From NCBI RefSeq assembly GCF_000717335.1, contig NZ_JNYZ01000018.1, forward strand, positions 1 to 64,000: a stretch of DNA of 64,000 bases. The letters are read 5' to 3'. The DNA is from Amycolatopsis jejuensis. Its GTDB lineage: Bacteria; Actinomycetota; Actinomycetes; Mycobacteriales; Pseudonocardiaceae. Numbering within the stretch: position 1 is the stretch's first letter; each line of letters opens with the position of its first letter. The notes beneath the pieces were generated by a model, which made no database searches, was not told where the DNA came from, and saw only the letters and a list, made by a program, of their open reading frames with translations. Of this stretch, positions 8,579 through 15,872 are shown one piece after another. The position numbers were made by a program, and so were the translations under genes.

Positions 8579-9397
8579 GTGGACGGAATTCCTGAAAGAC
8601 TGGCCGGCAAGGTCGCCTTCGTCACCGGAGCGGCGCGCGGGCAGGGCCGGGGGCAGGCGGTGCGGCTCGCCGCCGAGGGCGCCGACATCATCGCGATAGA
8701 CCTGTGCACCAAACCGGAGACGACCTCGTATCCCGGGAGCACGCAAGAAGATCTCGCCGAGACCGGGCGATTGGTGAAGGAGCTCGGACGGCGCATCGTC
8801 ACCCGGGTCGCGGACATCCGGGCGCTCGCCGAGCTGGAAGCGGCGGTCGCGGAAGGGGTGGCCGAGCTCGGCAGGCTCGACGTCGTCGTCGCCAACGCCG
8901 GAATCTGCACCACGGCGATGTCGTGGGAAATCACGCCGGAGCAATGGAAAGAGACCATCGACGTGAACCTGACCGGCGCGTTCCACACCGCGAAGGCAAC
9001 GGTTCCGCGGCTGATCGAACAGGGCTCCGGCGGTTCGGTGATCTTCATCAGCTCGGTCGCCGGCCTGCGCGCCAACCCGTTCCTGGCGCACTACGTGGCG
9101 AGCAAGCACGGCGTCACCGGCCTGGCCAAGACGATGGCGCTCGAGCTCGGGCGGTACGACATCAGGGTCAACTCGGTACATCCGGGCGCGGTCGAGTCGG
9201 GGATGTACCCCGCCGAGCTGGTTCCGTTGCTGCAGGAGTACGCCACCACCCTCGCGCCGATCTTCATGCCGACGCTGCCGGACCAGATCTCGCAGCCCGA
9301 GGACATCGCTTCGGCCGTCGCATGGCTCGCCTCCGCCGAGGCCCGGCACGTCACCGGGATCCAGCTGCCGGTGGACCTCGGCAACCTGCTGCACTGA
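8579..9397 (+). CDS. Mycofactocin-coupled SDR-family oxidoreductase
   Basis: A 272-residue SDR starting at GTG behind GAAAGGA. The N-terminus has GAARGQGRGQAVRLAAEGAD (residues 17-36) followed by the acidic IDLC turn. An insertion (KPETTSYPGSTQEDL) follows, absent from ordinary SDRs. This arrangement is the hallmark of the mycofactocin-coupled (carveol dehydrogenase-like) SDR family, which hold NAD(H) tightly and need mycofactocin as external redox carrier. The catalytic centre is SSVAGL...HYVASKHGV near 160-180. The family assignment is from recalled consensus. No mycofactocin biosynthesis gene is in this window. It probably oxidises an alcohol early in the pathway. Confidence 0.82.
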   Translation: MDGIPERLAGKVAFVTGAARGQGRGQAVRLAAEGADIIAIDLCTKPETTSYPGSTQEDLAETGRLVKELGRRIVTRVADIRALAELEAAVAEGVAELGRLDVVVANAGICTTAMSWEITPEQWKETIDVNLTGAFHTAKATVPRLIEQGSGGSVIFISSVAGLRANPFLAHYVASKHGVTGLAKTMALELGRYDIRVNSVHPGAVESGMYPAELVPLLQEYATTLAPIFMPTLPDQISQPEDIASAVAWLASAEARHVTGIQLPVDLGNLLH

Positions 9398-9457
9398 TCT
9401 CCGGCCAGGACAGTTCCCGCTGCGCTGCCTTCCTTCCTTTCCGGACAAGGGACGACT

Positions 9458-9952
9458 ATGACCTCATCTGAATCTCGACGCATTGTTTTCTACGGCAAGG
9501 CCGATGCGCCGGTGCTCGAGGAGACGGGCATGATGGCGCCCGCCACCCTCGACCCGGCGGTGTCCGCCGAATTCGACCTCTCCCTGCTCGCTGCCGGTGC
9601 CCGTACCACGGTGCTGTTCTCCGAGGAGGAACCGAGCGGATTCAGCTTGGTACACGCGAAATTCGGCCCCGGCTATCGCCTGCCGCGGCACAGTCACTCG
9701 TCCGACTGCCTGTACTACGTGGTCCGGGGCGAGGCGATCATGGGCCGTCGCACCATCAAGGCGGGCGACGGGTTCTTCGTCTCGGCCGGTCAGCCGTACG
9801 CGTACGCGGCCGGGCCCGACGGGGTCGAGGTCCTCGAATTCCGGACGGAGACCCACTTCGACATGAAGATCTTCGACCAGACGGTAGCCCGGTGGCAGCC
9901 GATCGTCGCTGCCGCCAAGGCCAACCACGACCGATGGATTGCGGAGGTGTGA
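9458..9952 (+). CDS. Cupin-domain protein
   Basis: A 164-residue single-domain cupin. The metal-binding motif is PRHSHSSDCLYYVVRGEAI at about residues 75-93, with His ligands in HSH, followed by AGDGFFVSAGQPYAY. Small cupins of this type act as metal-dependent dioxygenases, isomerases or binding proteins. The stop codon lies within the ribosome site of the next gene (GGAGGTGTGAGG), so it is translationally linked to the PhyH-type oxygenase. Its specific reaction cannot be inferred. Confidence 0.8.
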   Translation: MTSSESRRIVFYGKADAPVLEETGMMAPATLDPAVSAEFDLSLLAAGARTTVLFSEEEPSGFSLVHAKFGPGYRLPRHSHSSDCLYYVVRGEAIMGRRTIKAGDGFFVSAGQPYAYAAGPDGVEVLEFRTETHFDMKIFDQTVARWQPIVAAAKANHDRWIAEV

Positions 9953-9954
9953 GG

Positions 9955-10725
9955 ATGACACTCGCGGAGTCGCAACTGAACGACGTCGCTGCCGATCTCG
10001 ACCGCCACGGCTACGCCGTGGTGCCGAACGTGCTGTCGCAGGCGGAAGTCGGCGAGGCCGTCGAGCGGCTCTGGGCGGCGAACGAGGAGAACCAGCGCCG
10101 CGGCAACCCGGCGCACCTCCCGAACGTCGACCCGAACGAGTGCAACGTCCGGGTCTTCAATCTGGTGGACCTGGACCCGCTGTTCGGCGACCTGCTCCAG
10201 CACCCCGCCGCGGACGCGATCGTGGCGCGGTGCCTCGGCCCGGACTACGTGGTCAGCAACTTCACGGCGAACATCGCGCGTCCCGGCAGCGGGTCCATGG
10301 TCATCCATTCCGACCAGGCGACCGTGGTGCCGGAACCGTGGTCGAACCCGTGGGCGATCAACATCATCTGGTGCCTGTGCGACCTCCGCGCCGAGAACGG
10401 CGCCACCCGCTACATCCCCGGCAGCCACCGCTGGTCGACGAAAGCCGATCTCCCGGACGACCTCGAGCCGCTGCTGGTCCCGTTCGAAGCCCCGGCCGGG
10501 TCGATCCTCGCAATGGAGGGCCGGGTCTGGCACACCTCGGGAGCGAACGTGACGAAGGACGAGGACCGGCCGCTGTTGTTCGGTTATTACACGAGTCCGT
10601 TTTTGCGTTCGCAGTGGAATTTCAGTGCTGCTCTTCGGCCTGGGGTGCAGGAGCGTTTTTCGCCGGTGATGCGGCATCGGTTGGGTCTTGATTCGTGGTT
10701 GAATTTGCGTAAGCCGCGCGGCTGA
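9955..10725 (+). CDS. Phytanoyl-CoA dioxygenase (PhyH)-family oxygenase
   Basis: A 256-residue non-haem Fe(II)/2-oxoglutarate oxygenase. ATG at 9955 is chosen over the upstream frame opening because GGAGGTGTGAGG directly precedes it. The facial triad is visible as HSD in MVIHSDQATVVPEPW (near residue 114) and the distal His in GRVWHTSGANVT (near 190). RPLLFGYYTSPF supplies the 2-oxoglutarate-binding Arg. It would hydroxylate an acyl-CoA or free substrate next to the cupin product. The last 50 codons switch to T-ending third positions (TTT, CGT, GGT, CTT, GAT) unlike the C-rich first 200; the protein remains family-like throughout. Confidence 0.84.
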   Translation: MTLAESQLNDVAADLDRHGYAVVPNVLSQAEVGEAVERLWAANEENQRRGNPAHLPNVDPNECNVRVFNLVDLDPLFGDLLQHPAADAIVARCLGPDYVVSNFTANIARPGSGSMVIHSDQATVVPEPWSNPWAINIIWCLCDLRAENGATRYIPGSHRWSTKADLPDDLEPLLVPFEAPAGSILAMEGRVWHTSGANVTKDEDRPLLFGYYTSPFLRSQWNFSAALRPGVQERFSPVMRHRLGLDSWLNLRKPRG

Positions 10726-10738
10726 TCTGCGGTGCTTG

Positions 10739-11164
10739 TCAGGTCTTGAGTGCAACGGTGGCGCGCCCGGGGGCCAGCGTGGTCCCGTCGGAGCTTGCTG
10801 TCCACACTTCCAGGTCCAGGTAGGTGGTTCCGTCCAGGGAGCGCCGGTCGACCACCCGGCCGCCTGCGGTGACCGTGGCCCCGCGGGTGTTCGGCACGCG
10901 GAACTTGCACGACAGCGAGACAATGCGCCCGTCGTCGCCGAGCCAGTCGCGCAGCAGGCAATGCAGATACGACCACTGCAAATTTCCCATGCCGAACGCG
11001 CCGGGGTAACCCGCGGCGCGGGCGGCCTCGTCGTCCATGTGAATGGGGACGAATTCGTCGTTGACCGCGGCAAAACGGTTCCAGTTGCCGAGGTCGGTGG
11101 TACGGACGAAGGCAGGCAGGTCGTCGCCGATGGCAGCGTTCGCCGGATTGTCGTTGACAGTCAA
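10739..11164 (-). CDS. MaoC-like hot-dog hydratase subunit
   Basis: A 141-residue single hot-dog domain with the hydratase signature NDEFVPIHMDDEAARAAGY (residues 35-53), whose Asp and His act in R-hydratases of the MaoC family. GAFGMGNLQWSYLHCLL forms the long helix. It follows a FAS1-like dehydratase-domain gene and two ACADs on the minus strand. This order resembles the cholesterol side-chain igr operon, where ChsH1 and ChsH2 form a split enoyl-CoA hydratase. The role is likely hydration of the enoyl-CoA made by the ACAD pair, as a heteromer with the preceding gene product. Confidence 0.84.
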   Translation of the reverse strand: MTVNDNPANAAIGDDLPAFVRTTDLGNWNRFAAVNDEFVPIHMDDEAARAAGYPGAFGMGNLQWSYLHCLLRDWLGDDGRIVSLSCKFRVPNTRGATVTAGGRVVDRRSLDGTTYLDLEVWTASSDGTTLAPGRATVALKT

Positions 11165-11186
11165 AGGAATCCTCGCTCGGCTGCAG

Positions 11187-11666
11187 TCAGTATCGGATCA
11201 GGGTCGTCCGGTGGCGCCGGACCCGTTCGGCGCGCTGGTTCGTCCAGGTGTCCTCAAGAGTGGTGAACAGCATCCGGCCCAGGCGGCCGGACCGTTCGTC
11301 GTACCTGGTGAGCCGTTTGACGGCGGTCAGCACGTCGCCCGGCCGGATCGGTTCGCCGTACTCGACCTCCATGCCGCCGTTGAGCGCGAAGTTCACCCGC
11401 GGCGGGGGAATGCCGAGCGATTTCTCGAGGTGTACCACGTCGCCGGTGCCGGTTGTTTCCTGCTTGGCGACACACCACGCGAAGGCATTGAATTCCTCCG
11501 GCGCAACGATATCGGCCGCGGGATCGAGGAACCGTGCCGGCGGCGCGTCCGGGTAATAGACCGCGATGGCCCAGCGGCGGATGTCGGATTCCGCCACGGG
11601 GTAGGACACGCGGCGGTCGAGTACGGCGCCGAGCGCACCGCGCATTGCCTCGGAGATGTGGGTCAT
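11187..11666 (-). CDS. FAS1-like (MaoC N-terminal type) dehydratase-domain subunit
   Basis: A 159-residue protein beginning at ATG, overlapping the stop of the upstream ACAD by 4 bp (ATGA at 11663-11666). SYPVAESDIRRWAIAVYYPD and NGGMEVEYGEPIRPGDVLTA are typical of the FAS1-like dehydratase domain, which pairs with a MaoC domain to complete the active site. It is the size of the hot-dog half of mycobacterial ChsH2 but lacks that protein's zinc-binding DUF35 tail. It is probably the non-catalytic half of a heteromeric hydratase with the 10739-11164 product. Confidence 0.82.
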   Translation of the reverse strand: MTHISEAMRGALGAVLDRRVSYPVAESDIRRWAIAVYYPDAPPARFLDPAADIVAPEEFNAFAWCVAKQETTGTGDVVHLEKSLGIPPPRVNFALNGGMEVEYGEPIRPGDVLTAVKRLTRYDERSGRLGRMLFTTLEDTWTNQRAERVRRHRTTLIRY

Positions 11667-12865
11667 CGCGGGCGCCCGAGGAACTGCTTGGCTCCGGGAT
11701 AGCTCGGGCGGGGCAACTTCAACACATGCTGGGCGATGATGTTGCGGAAGACTTCGACGGTACCGCCGTAGATCGTGGTGCCTTGCGCGAACCGGTGGGC
11801 GAAATCGAGCGCACCGTCGCCGAGGAGGCCGGGCGCACCGGGCTGGAGCACGGCTTGCGGGCCGACCAGGTCGATCAGTTCCGCGGATTTCGCAATGAGC
11901 GTCTCGGCGCCTTTCACCCGGCCCATCGGCCCGGGCGTGCCGAGGGCGGCCTCGTAGCCGGTGGCGATCTGCCCGAGGCGGGCCAGCACGGCGGGGTCGT
12001 CGGCAGGCCGGGTGCCGTCCGCGGCCGGGGTCGCCGCCCAGGTCAGCGCGGCGGCGAAAGCAGGTTCGAGGGTACGGAGAAAGCCTTGTCCCATAGACAG
12101 ATCCGCCAGCCGGTCGCGGGCGGCCATGCCGTGCTCCTCGTCGAGCGGGCCTCGCAGCACCGTCCAGCCCTCGTTGACCTCGCCGAGGCGATACCGGTCC
12201 GCCACCCGGACGCCGTCGTAGTAGACCATGTTGGTCCGCTCGCCGCCGAACGTCCGGATCGCCTGGATCTCGACGCCCGGGGAATCGAGCGGGACCAGGA
12301 ACATGGTGAGCCCGCGGTGCTTGGGCCGTTCCGGGTCGGTGCGCGTGACCAGGAAGGTGTACTGGCAGTTCTGCGCGCCGGTGGTGAACGTTTTCGCGCC
12401 GTTGAGCACCCACTCGTCCCCGTCGCGGACCGCCTTCAGCCGCGCGCCCGCGACGTCGGAACCGCCGTCGGGATCGGTGTAGCCGAGGCACATCCGGACG
12501 GTGCCGTTCGCGACCCCGGCCTTCACCTCGGCCCGCAGGCGCGGATCGGCGAGGTACCGCTCGGCGGCCTGCCAGACCAGCCGGGTCGTCGCCGCTGTCA
12601 CGCGGGGGACCTGGTGGTACACCAGTTCCAGGTGCAGAATGCGGCAGCACACCGGATCCAGCCCCGCGCCACCCTCCCCGACCGGCCATTCGGGCGTCAG
12701 CCAGCCCCGGGCCGCGAGCGCCAGGTGCACGTCGAGGTTGAAGCCCGCGCCCGTCTCGCGTTCTTCCTCCAGCACCTCGTCCGTCACGATCTCGTCGAAG
12801 AACGCCCGTGCTTCCCGCTGAAACGCTTGCTGCGCCGGGGTGAGCTCGACCAGCCCGAAGTCCAT
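11663..12865 (-). CDS. Acyl-CoA dehydrogenase, large (FadE29-like position)
   Basis: A 400-residue ACAD. Motifs include MCLGYTDPDGGSDVAGA (residues about 129-145), LNGAKTFTTGAQNCQYTF, and YGGTVEVFRNIIAQHVLKLP near the end, plus a basic C-terminal extension. It follows the small ACAD by 9 bp and overlaps the hydratase gene by 4 bp. The position and length match FadE29 in the igr operon of mycobacteria (387 residues, as recalled). It is expected to form an alpha2beta2 enzyme with the 12875 product and to desaturate a bulky acyl-CoA. Confidence 0.86.
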   Translation of the reverse strand: MDFGLVELTPAQQAFQREARAFFDEIVTDEVLEEERETGAGFNLDVHLALAARGWLTPEWPVGEGGAGLDPVCCRILHLELVYHQVPRVTAATTRLVWQAAERYLADPRLRAEVKAGVANGTVRMCLGYTDPDGGSDVAGARLKAVRDGDEWVLNGAKTFTTGAQNCQYTFLVTRTDPERPKHRGLTMFLVPLDSPGVEIQAIRTFGGERTNMVYYDGVRVADRYRLGEVNEGWTVLRGPLDEEHGMAARDRLADLSMGQGFLRTLEPAFAAALTWAATPAADGTRPADDPAVLARLGQIATGYEAALGTPGPMGRVKGAETLIAKSAELIDLVGPQAVLQPGAPGLLGDGALDFAHRFAQGTTIYGGTVEVFRNIIAQHVLKLPRPSYPGAKQFLGRPR

Positions 12866-12874
12866 CAGAACCTC

Positions 12875-13885
12875 CTAGCCAAGGCCGGCGACCAGCTGCG
12901 CGCCGACCCTCGTCATGTCCGTCGCCGATTCGGTGATCGCGCTCCAGCCCTTGGCGCGCAAGAAGTACAGGCTCGAATCGGCTTCGACGGTGAAGCCGAG
13001 CCCGCCCTGCGCGTGCACGACGGTGGCGGTGCCGAAGGTCGCTGCCGACCGCGCCGCGCCGAACGCCATGAGCGGCAGTTCCGGGCGCACCCCAGGTTCG
13101 TGCTGCATCATCCACGCGGCCCGGTAGACCAGGTTGCGGGCCGCGGCGATCTCGATGGCGGTGTCGACCAGCGGGTACGCGACGCCCTGCAGGCTGCCGA
13201 CCGGGACACCCATCGTCTCGCGCGTCTTGACGAACTCCACCCCCAGCGCCAGCGCGCCGTCGGTGAGCCCGGTCAACGCGGCCGCGGTCAGCAGTTTCCA
13301 TTCGGCGCAAGCGATCTCGTGGAGTGCAGCGGCCCGCGGCCCGGACGCGAGCGTGGTGCGATTCGCGCCGGGCTGCCACCAGGCGAGCGGGGTGCTGCCC
13401 TGGTTCGGCACGTGCGCGGCCGGCTCTTCTCCTTGGTACAGCACGAGTTCGTCGCCGGTGAGCGCGATGACGTCCGCGGCGATGGCGGCGTCGGGCACCA
13501 GCTGCGCGACCCCCGGAACGGCCGGAGCGTGGGCGATCGTGCAGATCCGGGTACCTTGCGGGGTGCTCGCCGCGGCCAGCAGCCGGGTGGCGCACACGTG
13601 GCTGGCCAGCGGCACCGGCGCGAGCCGCCGTCCGGCCTCGCCGGCGACCAGAACCAGGTCGATCATCGTGCCGCCATCACCGCCGGCGGCGGCAGGCAGG
13701 CTCATCGTGGCGACCCCCATTTCGAGCAACCGCGCCCACAGCGCGCTGTCGAAACCGAGCGGTTCGGCGGCCCGTACCACCGACGACGGGCACTCTTTGG
13801 TGAAGAACTCCGCGAATGCTTCGCGCACCGCCATTTCGTCCTCGTCGAGCGCCGGATCGTTGCGCCGCAGTTCGTAATCGACCAC
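12875..13885 (-). CDS. Acyl-CoA dehydrogenase, short (FadE28-like position)
   Basis: A 336-residue ACAD. The frame is open to 14014, but GTG at 13885 has GGGTGAGG immediately upstream and removes a non-homologous leader. KTRETMGVPVGSLQGVAYPLVD lies near residues 215-236, and AQGGLGFTVEADSSLYFLRAK in the small-subunit position near 290. It is the first gene of a four-gene minus unit (small ACAD, large ACAD, FAS1-like hydratase half, MaoC half). It is divergent from the Baeyer-Villiger monooxygenase. FadE28 of the igr operon is of nearly the same length. Confidence 0.85.
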   Translation of the reverse strand: MVDYELRRNDPALDEDEMAVREAFAEFFTKECPSSVVRAAEPLGFDSALWARLLEMGVATMSLPAAAGGDGGTMIDLVLVAGEAGRRLAPVPLASHVCATRLLAAASTPQGTRICTIAHAPAVPGVAQLVPDAAIAADVIALTGDELVLYQGEEPAAHVPNQGSTPLAWWQPGANRTTLASGPRAAALHEIACAEWKLLTAAALTGLTDGALALGVEFVKTRETMGVPVGSLQGVAYPLVDTAIEIAAARNLVYRAAWMMQHEPGVRPELPLMAFGAARSAATFGTATVVHAQGGLGFTVEADSSLYFLRAKGWSAITESATDMTRVGAQLVAGLG

Positions 13886-14006
13886 TGCCTCACCCGTCCG
13901 AATCGGTTGACACCCGTCATCGGACCGTAGCACAATACCGGCCATCAGTCTCAAAGCGACTATCAGTCGGTCGCGCCACACAGTCCGGGCCGTGAGGGAG
14001 ATCTTT
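13886..14006. promoter_or_regulatory. Divergent control region, small ACAD / Baeyer-Villiger monooxygenase
   Basis: This 121-bp region drives two divergent units. A TTGACA hexamer at 13908-13913 on the plus strand is a candidate -35 element for the monooxygenase operon, though a good -10 is not obvious. The heptamer ATCAGTC occurs twice as a direct repeat (13944 and 13962, 18 bp apart). It could be a regulator site, perhaps for one of the TetR proteins; no direct evidence. Confidence 0.3.
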
Positions 14007-15872
14007 GTGAGCAAGCGTGATGGGACGACTCGCCCGCCGGCCGAAGACCTCGAGCGACTTCGGGAACGCTACCGCCACGAGCGAAGCCTGCGGATGACGC
14101 CGGAGAATCTGCAGAAGACCGATCTCGACATGGTCGGCGAGTACGCCCGCTTCGACGACGATCCGAATGCGGTACCGGCCGATCGCCCGCCGCGCCGGGA
14201 GACGGTCACGGTCGCGGCCGTCGGCGGCGGCTTCACCGGGCTGCTCCTCGGCGCCGAGCTCCGCAAGCTGGGGATCGAGGATTTCCGGATCATCGACCGG
14301 GCCGGTGATTTCGGCGGTACCTGGTACTGGAACCGGTATCCGGGCGTGCGCTGTGACACCGAATCCTACGTCTACCTGCCCCTGCTCGAAGAAACCGGCT
14401 ATATGCCGACGGAAAAGTACGCGACCGGGCCCGAGATCTTCGAGCACTGCAAGCGGATCGCGGACCGCTTCCGGCTCTACGACAATGCGCTGCTGTCCAC
14501 CGAAGTCACCCAGCTGACGTGGCAGCCGGCCACCTCGCGCTGGCTCATCGAAACGCATCGCGGTGACCGGATCGAGGCACGTTTCGTCGTGCTGGGTACC
14601 GGCATCTGGGGCAGGCCGCAGCTGCCGGGCATTCCCGGCCTCGAAACGTTCGAGGGGAATTCGTTCCACACGAGCCGGTGGGACTACGCCTATACCGGGG
14701 GCGCCGGAAACGGGAAGCTGGACAAGCTCGCCGACAAGCGGGTCGGGGTGATCGGCACCGGGTCCACCGCCGTGCAGATCGTGCCGCGCGTCGCCGAATG
14801 GGCGAACGAGCTCTTCGTTTTCCAGCGGACTCCGGCGTGTGTCGACGTCCGGGCGAACCGCGATACGGACCCGGAATGGTTCGCCGCGCTCCCGCGGGGC
14901 TGGCAGCGGGACCGGATCCGGAACTTCACCACGGTGCTGGCCGGTGGCAAAGCCGATACCGACCTGGTGATGGACTGCTGGACCGACGTCAAGAAGATCG
15001 CCGCCGGGTGGCTGGAACGCAATCCCGGGATGTCCGTGGCGGAGGCGGCCGAGCTCGCCGACTTCGAGAAAATGGACACGATCCGCGACCGGGTCGAGCG
15101 GACCGTCGGCGATCCGGCCGTGGCCGAGGCGCTGAAACCGTGGTACCGCCGGTATTGCAAGCGGCCGACCTTCAACGACGAGTACTTGCCCGCGTACAAC
15201 CGCCCGAACGTGCACCTCGTCGACTCTCCGGACGGGGTCGAGCGGATCACGCCGGCCGGGGTCGTCGTCGACGGCGAGGAATACCCGCTCGACTGCCTCG
15301 TCTTCGCGTCCGGGTTCGAGCTGCCGAACTTCACCCACGCCAGCCGGACCGGGTTCGAGACCGCGGGCGTCGGCGGAATCCTCCTGTCGAAGCGGTGGGC
15401 GCAGGGAATGCAGTCGATGTTCGGGATGCACGTGAACGGATTCCCGAACCTGTTCCACGTCGGCGTCTCGCCGCAGGGAATCGCGACGGCGTCGGTCACG
15501 CACATGCTGTACGAGTACATCGAGCACATCACGCACCTGGTGCAGCACGCCACCGCGCACGGGATCGCGGAGATCGAGCCGACCCGCGAGGCCGAGGCCG
15601 CCTGGATCCGGAACTGCCGGGCCCTCGGAACGCCCTTGCACAGTGGCGAGGTGGATCCCGGCGGTGCGTACGTCACCGATTGCCTGCCCGAGTTCGTCCG
15701 CGCCGCGATCCCTGCCGCCGACCCGCCGGACACCGATTCGGCCGTGGCGAAGGCCGTCGCGGAACACGGCCGGGGGCCGCTGGGCTTCTTTGCGTTCCTG
15801 GCCGAATGGCGGGCCGCGGGCGATTACGAAGGTCTCGACTTGCGTCCGGAGTCCGCGCTGGGGCGGCCGTGA
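14007..15872 (+). CDS. Flavin-dependent Baeyer-Villiger-type monooxygenase
   Basis: A 621-residue class B flavoprotein monooxygenase. The GTG at 14007 is preceded by GAGGGAG six bases upstream, better than the GTG at 13992. The FAD-binding turn GGGFTGLLLG is near residue 73, and FGGTWYWNRYPG and DTESYVYLP follow. The Baeyer-Villiger fingerprint FEGNSFHTSRWDY is near 213-225, and the NADPH-binding GTGSTAVQIVP near 248. It inserts oxygen next to a ketone (or oxidises a related carbonyl), producing an ester or lactone that could then be hydrolysed and activated by the adjacent ligases. It overlaps the next gene by 4 bp (GTGA). Confidence 0.9.
   Translation: MSKRDGTTRPPAEDLERLRERYRHERSLRMTPENLQKTDLDMVGEYARFDDDPNAVPADRPPRRETVTVAAVGGGFTGLLLGAELRKLGIEDFRIIDRAGDFGGTWYWNRYPGVRCDTESYVYLPLLEETGYMPTEKYATGPEIFEHCKRIADRFRLYDNALLSTEVTQLTWQPATSRWLIETHRGDRIEARFVVLGTGIWGRPQLPGIPGLETFEGNSFHTSRWDYAYTGGAGNGKLDKLADKRVGVIGTGSTAVQIVPRVAEWANELFVFQRTPACVDVRANRDTDPEWFAALPRGWQRDRIRNFTTVLAGGKADTDLVMDCWTDVKKIAAGWLERNPGMSVAEAAELADFEKMDTIRDRVERTVGDPAVAEALKPWYRRYCKRPTFNDEYLPAYNRPNVHLVDSPDGVERITPAGVVVDGEEYPLDCLVFASGFELPNFTHASRTGFETAGVGGILLSKRWAQGMQSMFGMHVNGFPNLFHVGVSPQGIATASVTHMLYEYIEHITHLVQHATAHGIAEIEPTREAEAAWIRNCRALGTPLHSGEVDPGGAYVTDCLPEFVRAAIPAADPPDTDSAVAKAVAEHGRGPLGFFAFLAEWRAAGDYEGLDLRPESALGRP

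Noticed and set aside
11534..13930. 798-aa plus-strand open frame
   Set aside because: It is antisense to two clear acyl-CoA dehydrogenases and a hydratase gene and shows no protein-family signal.
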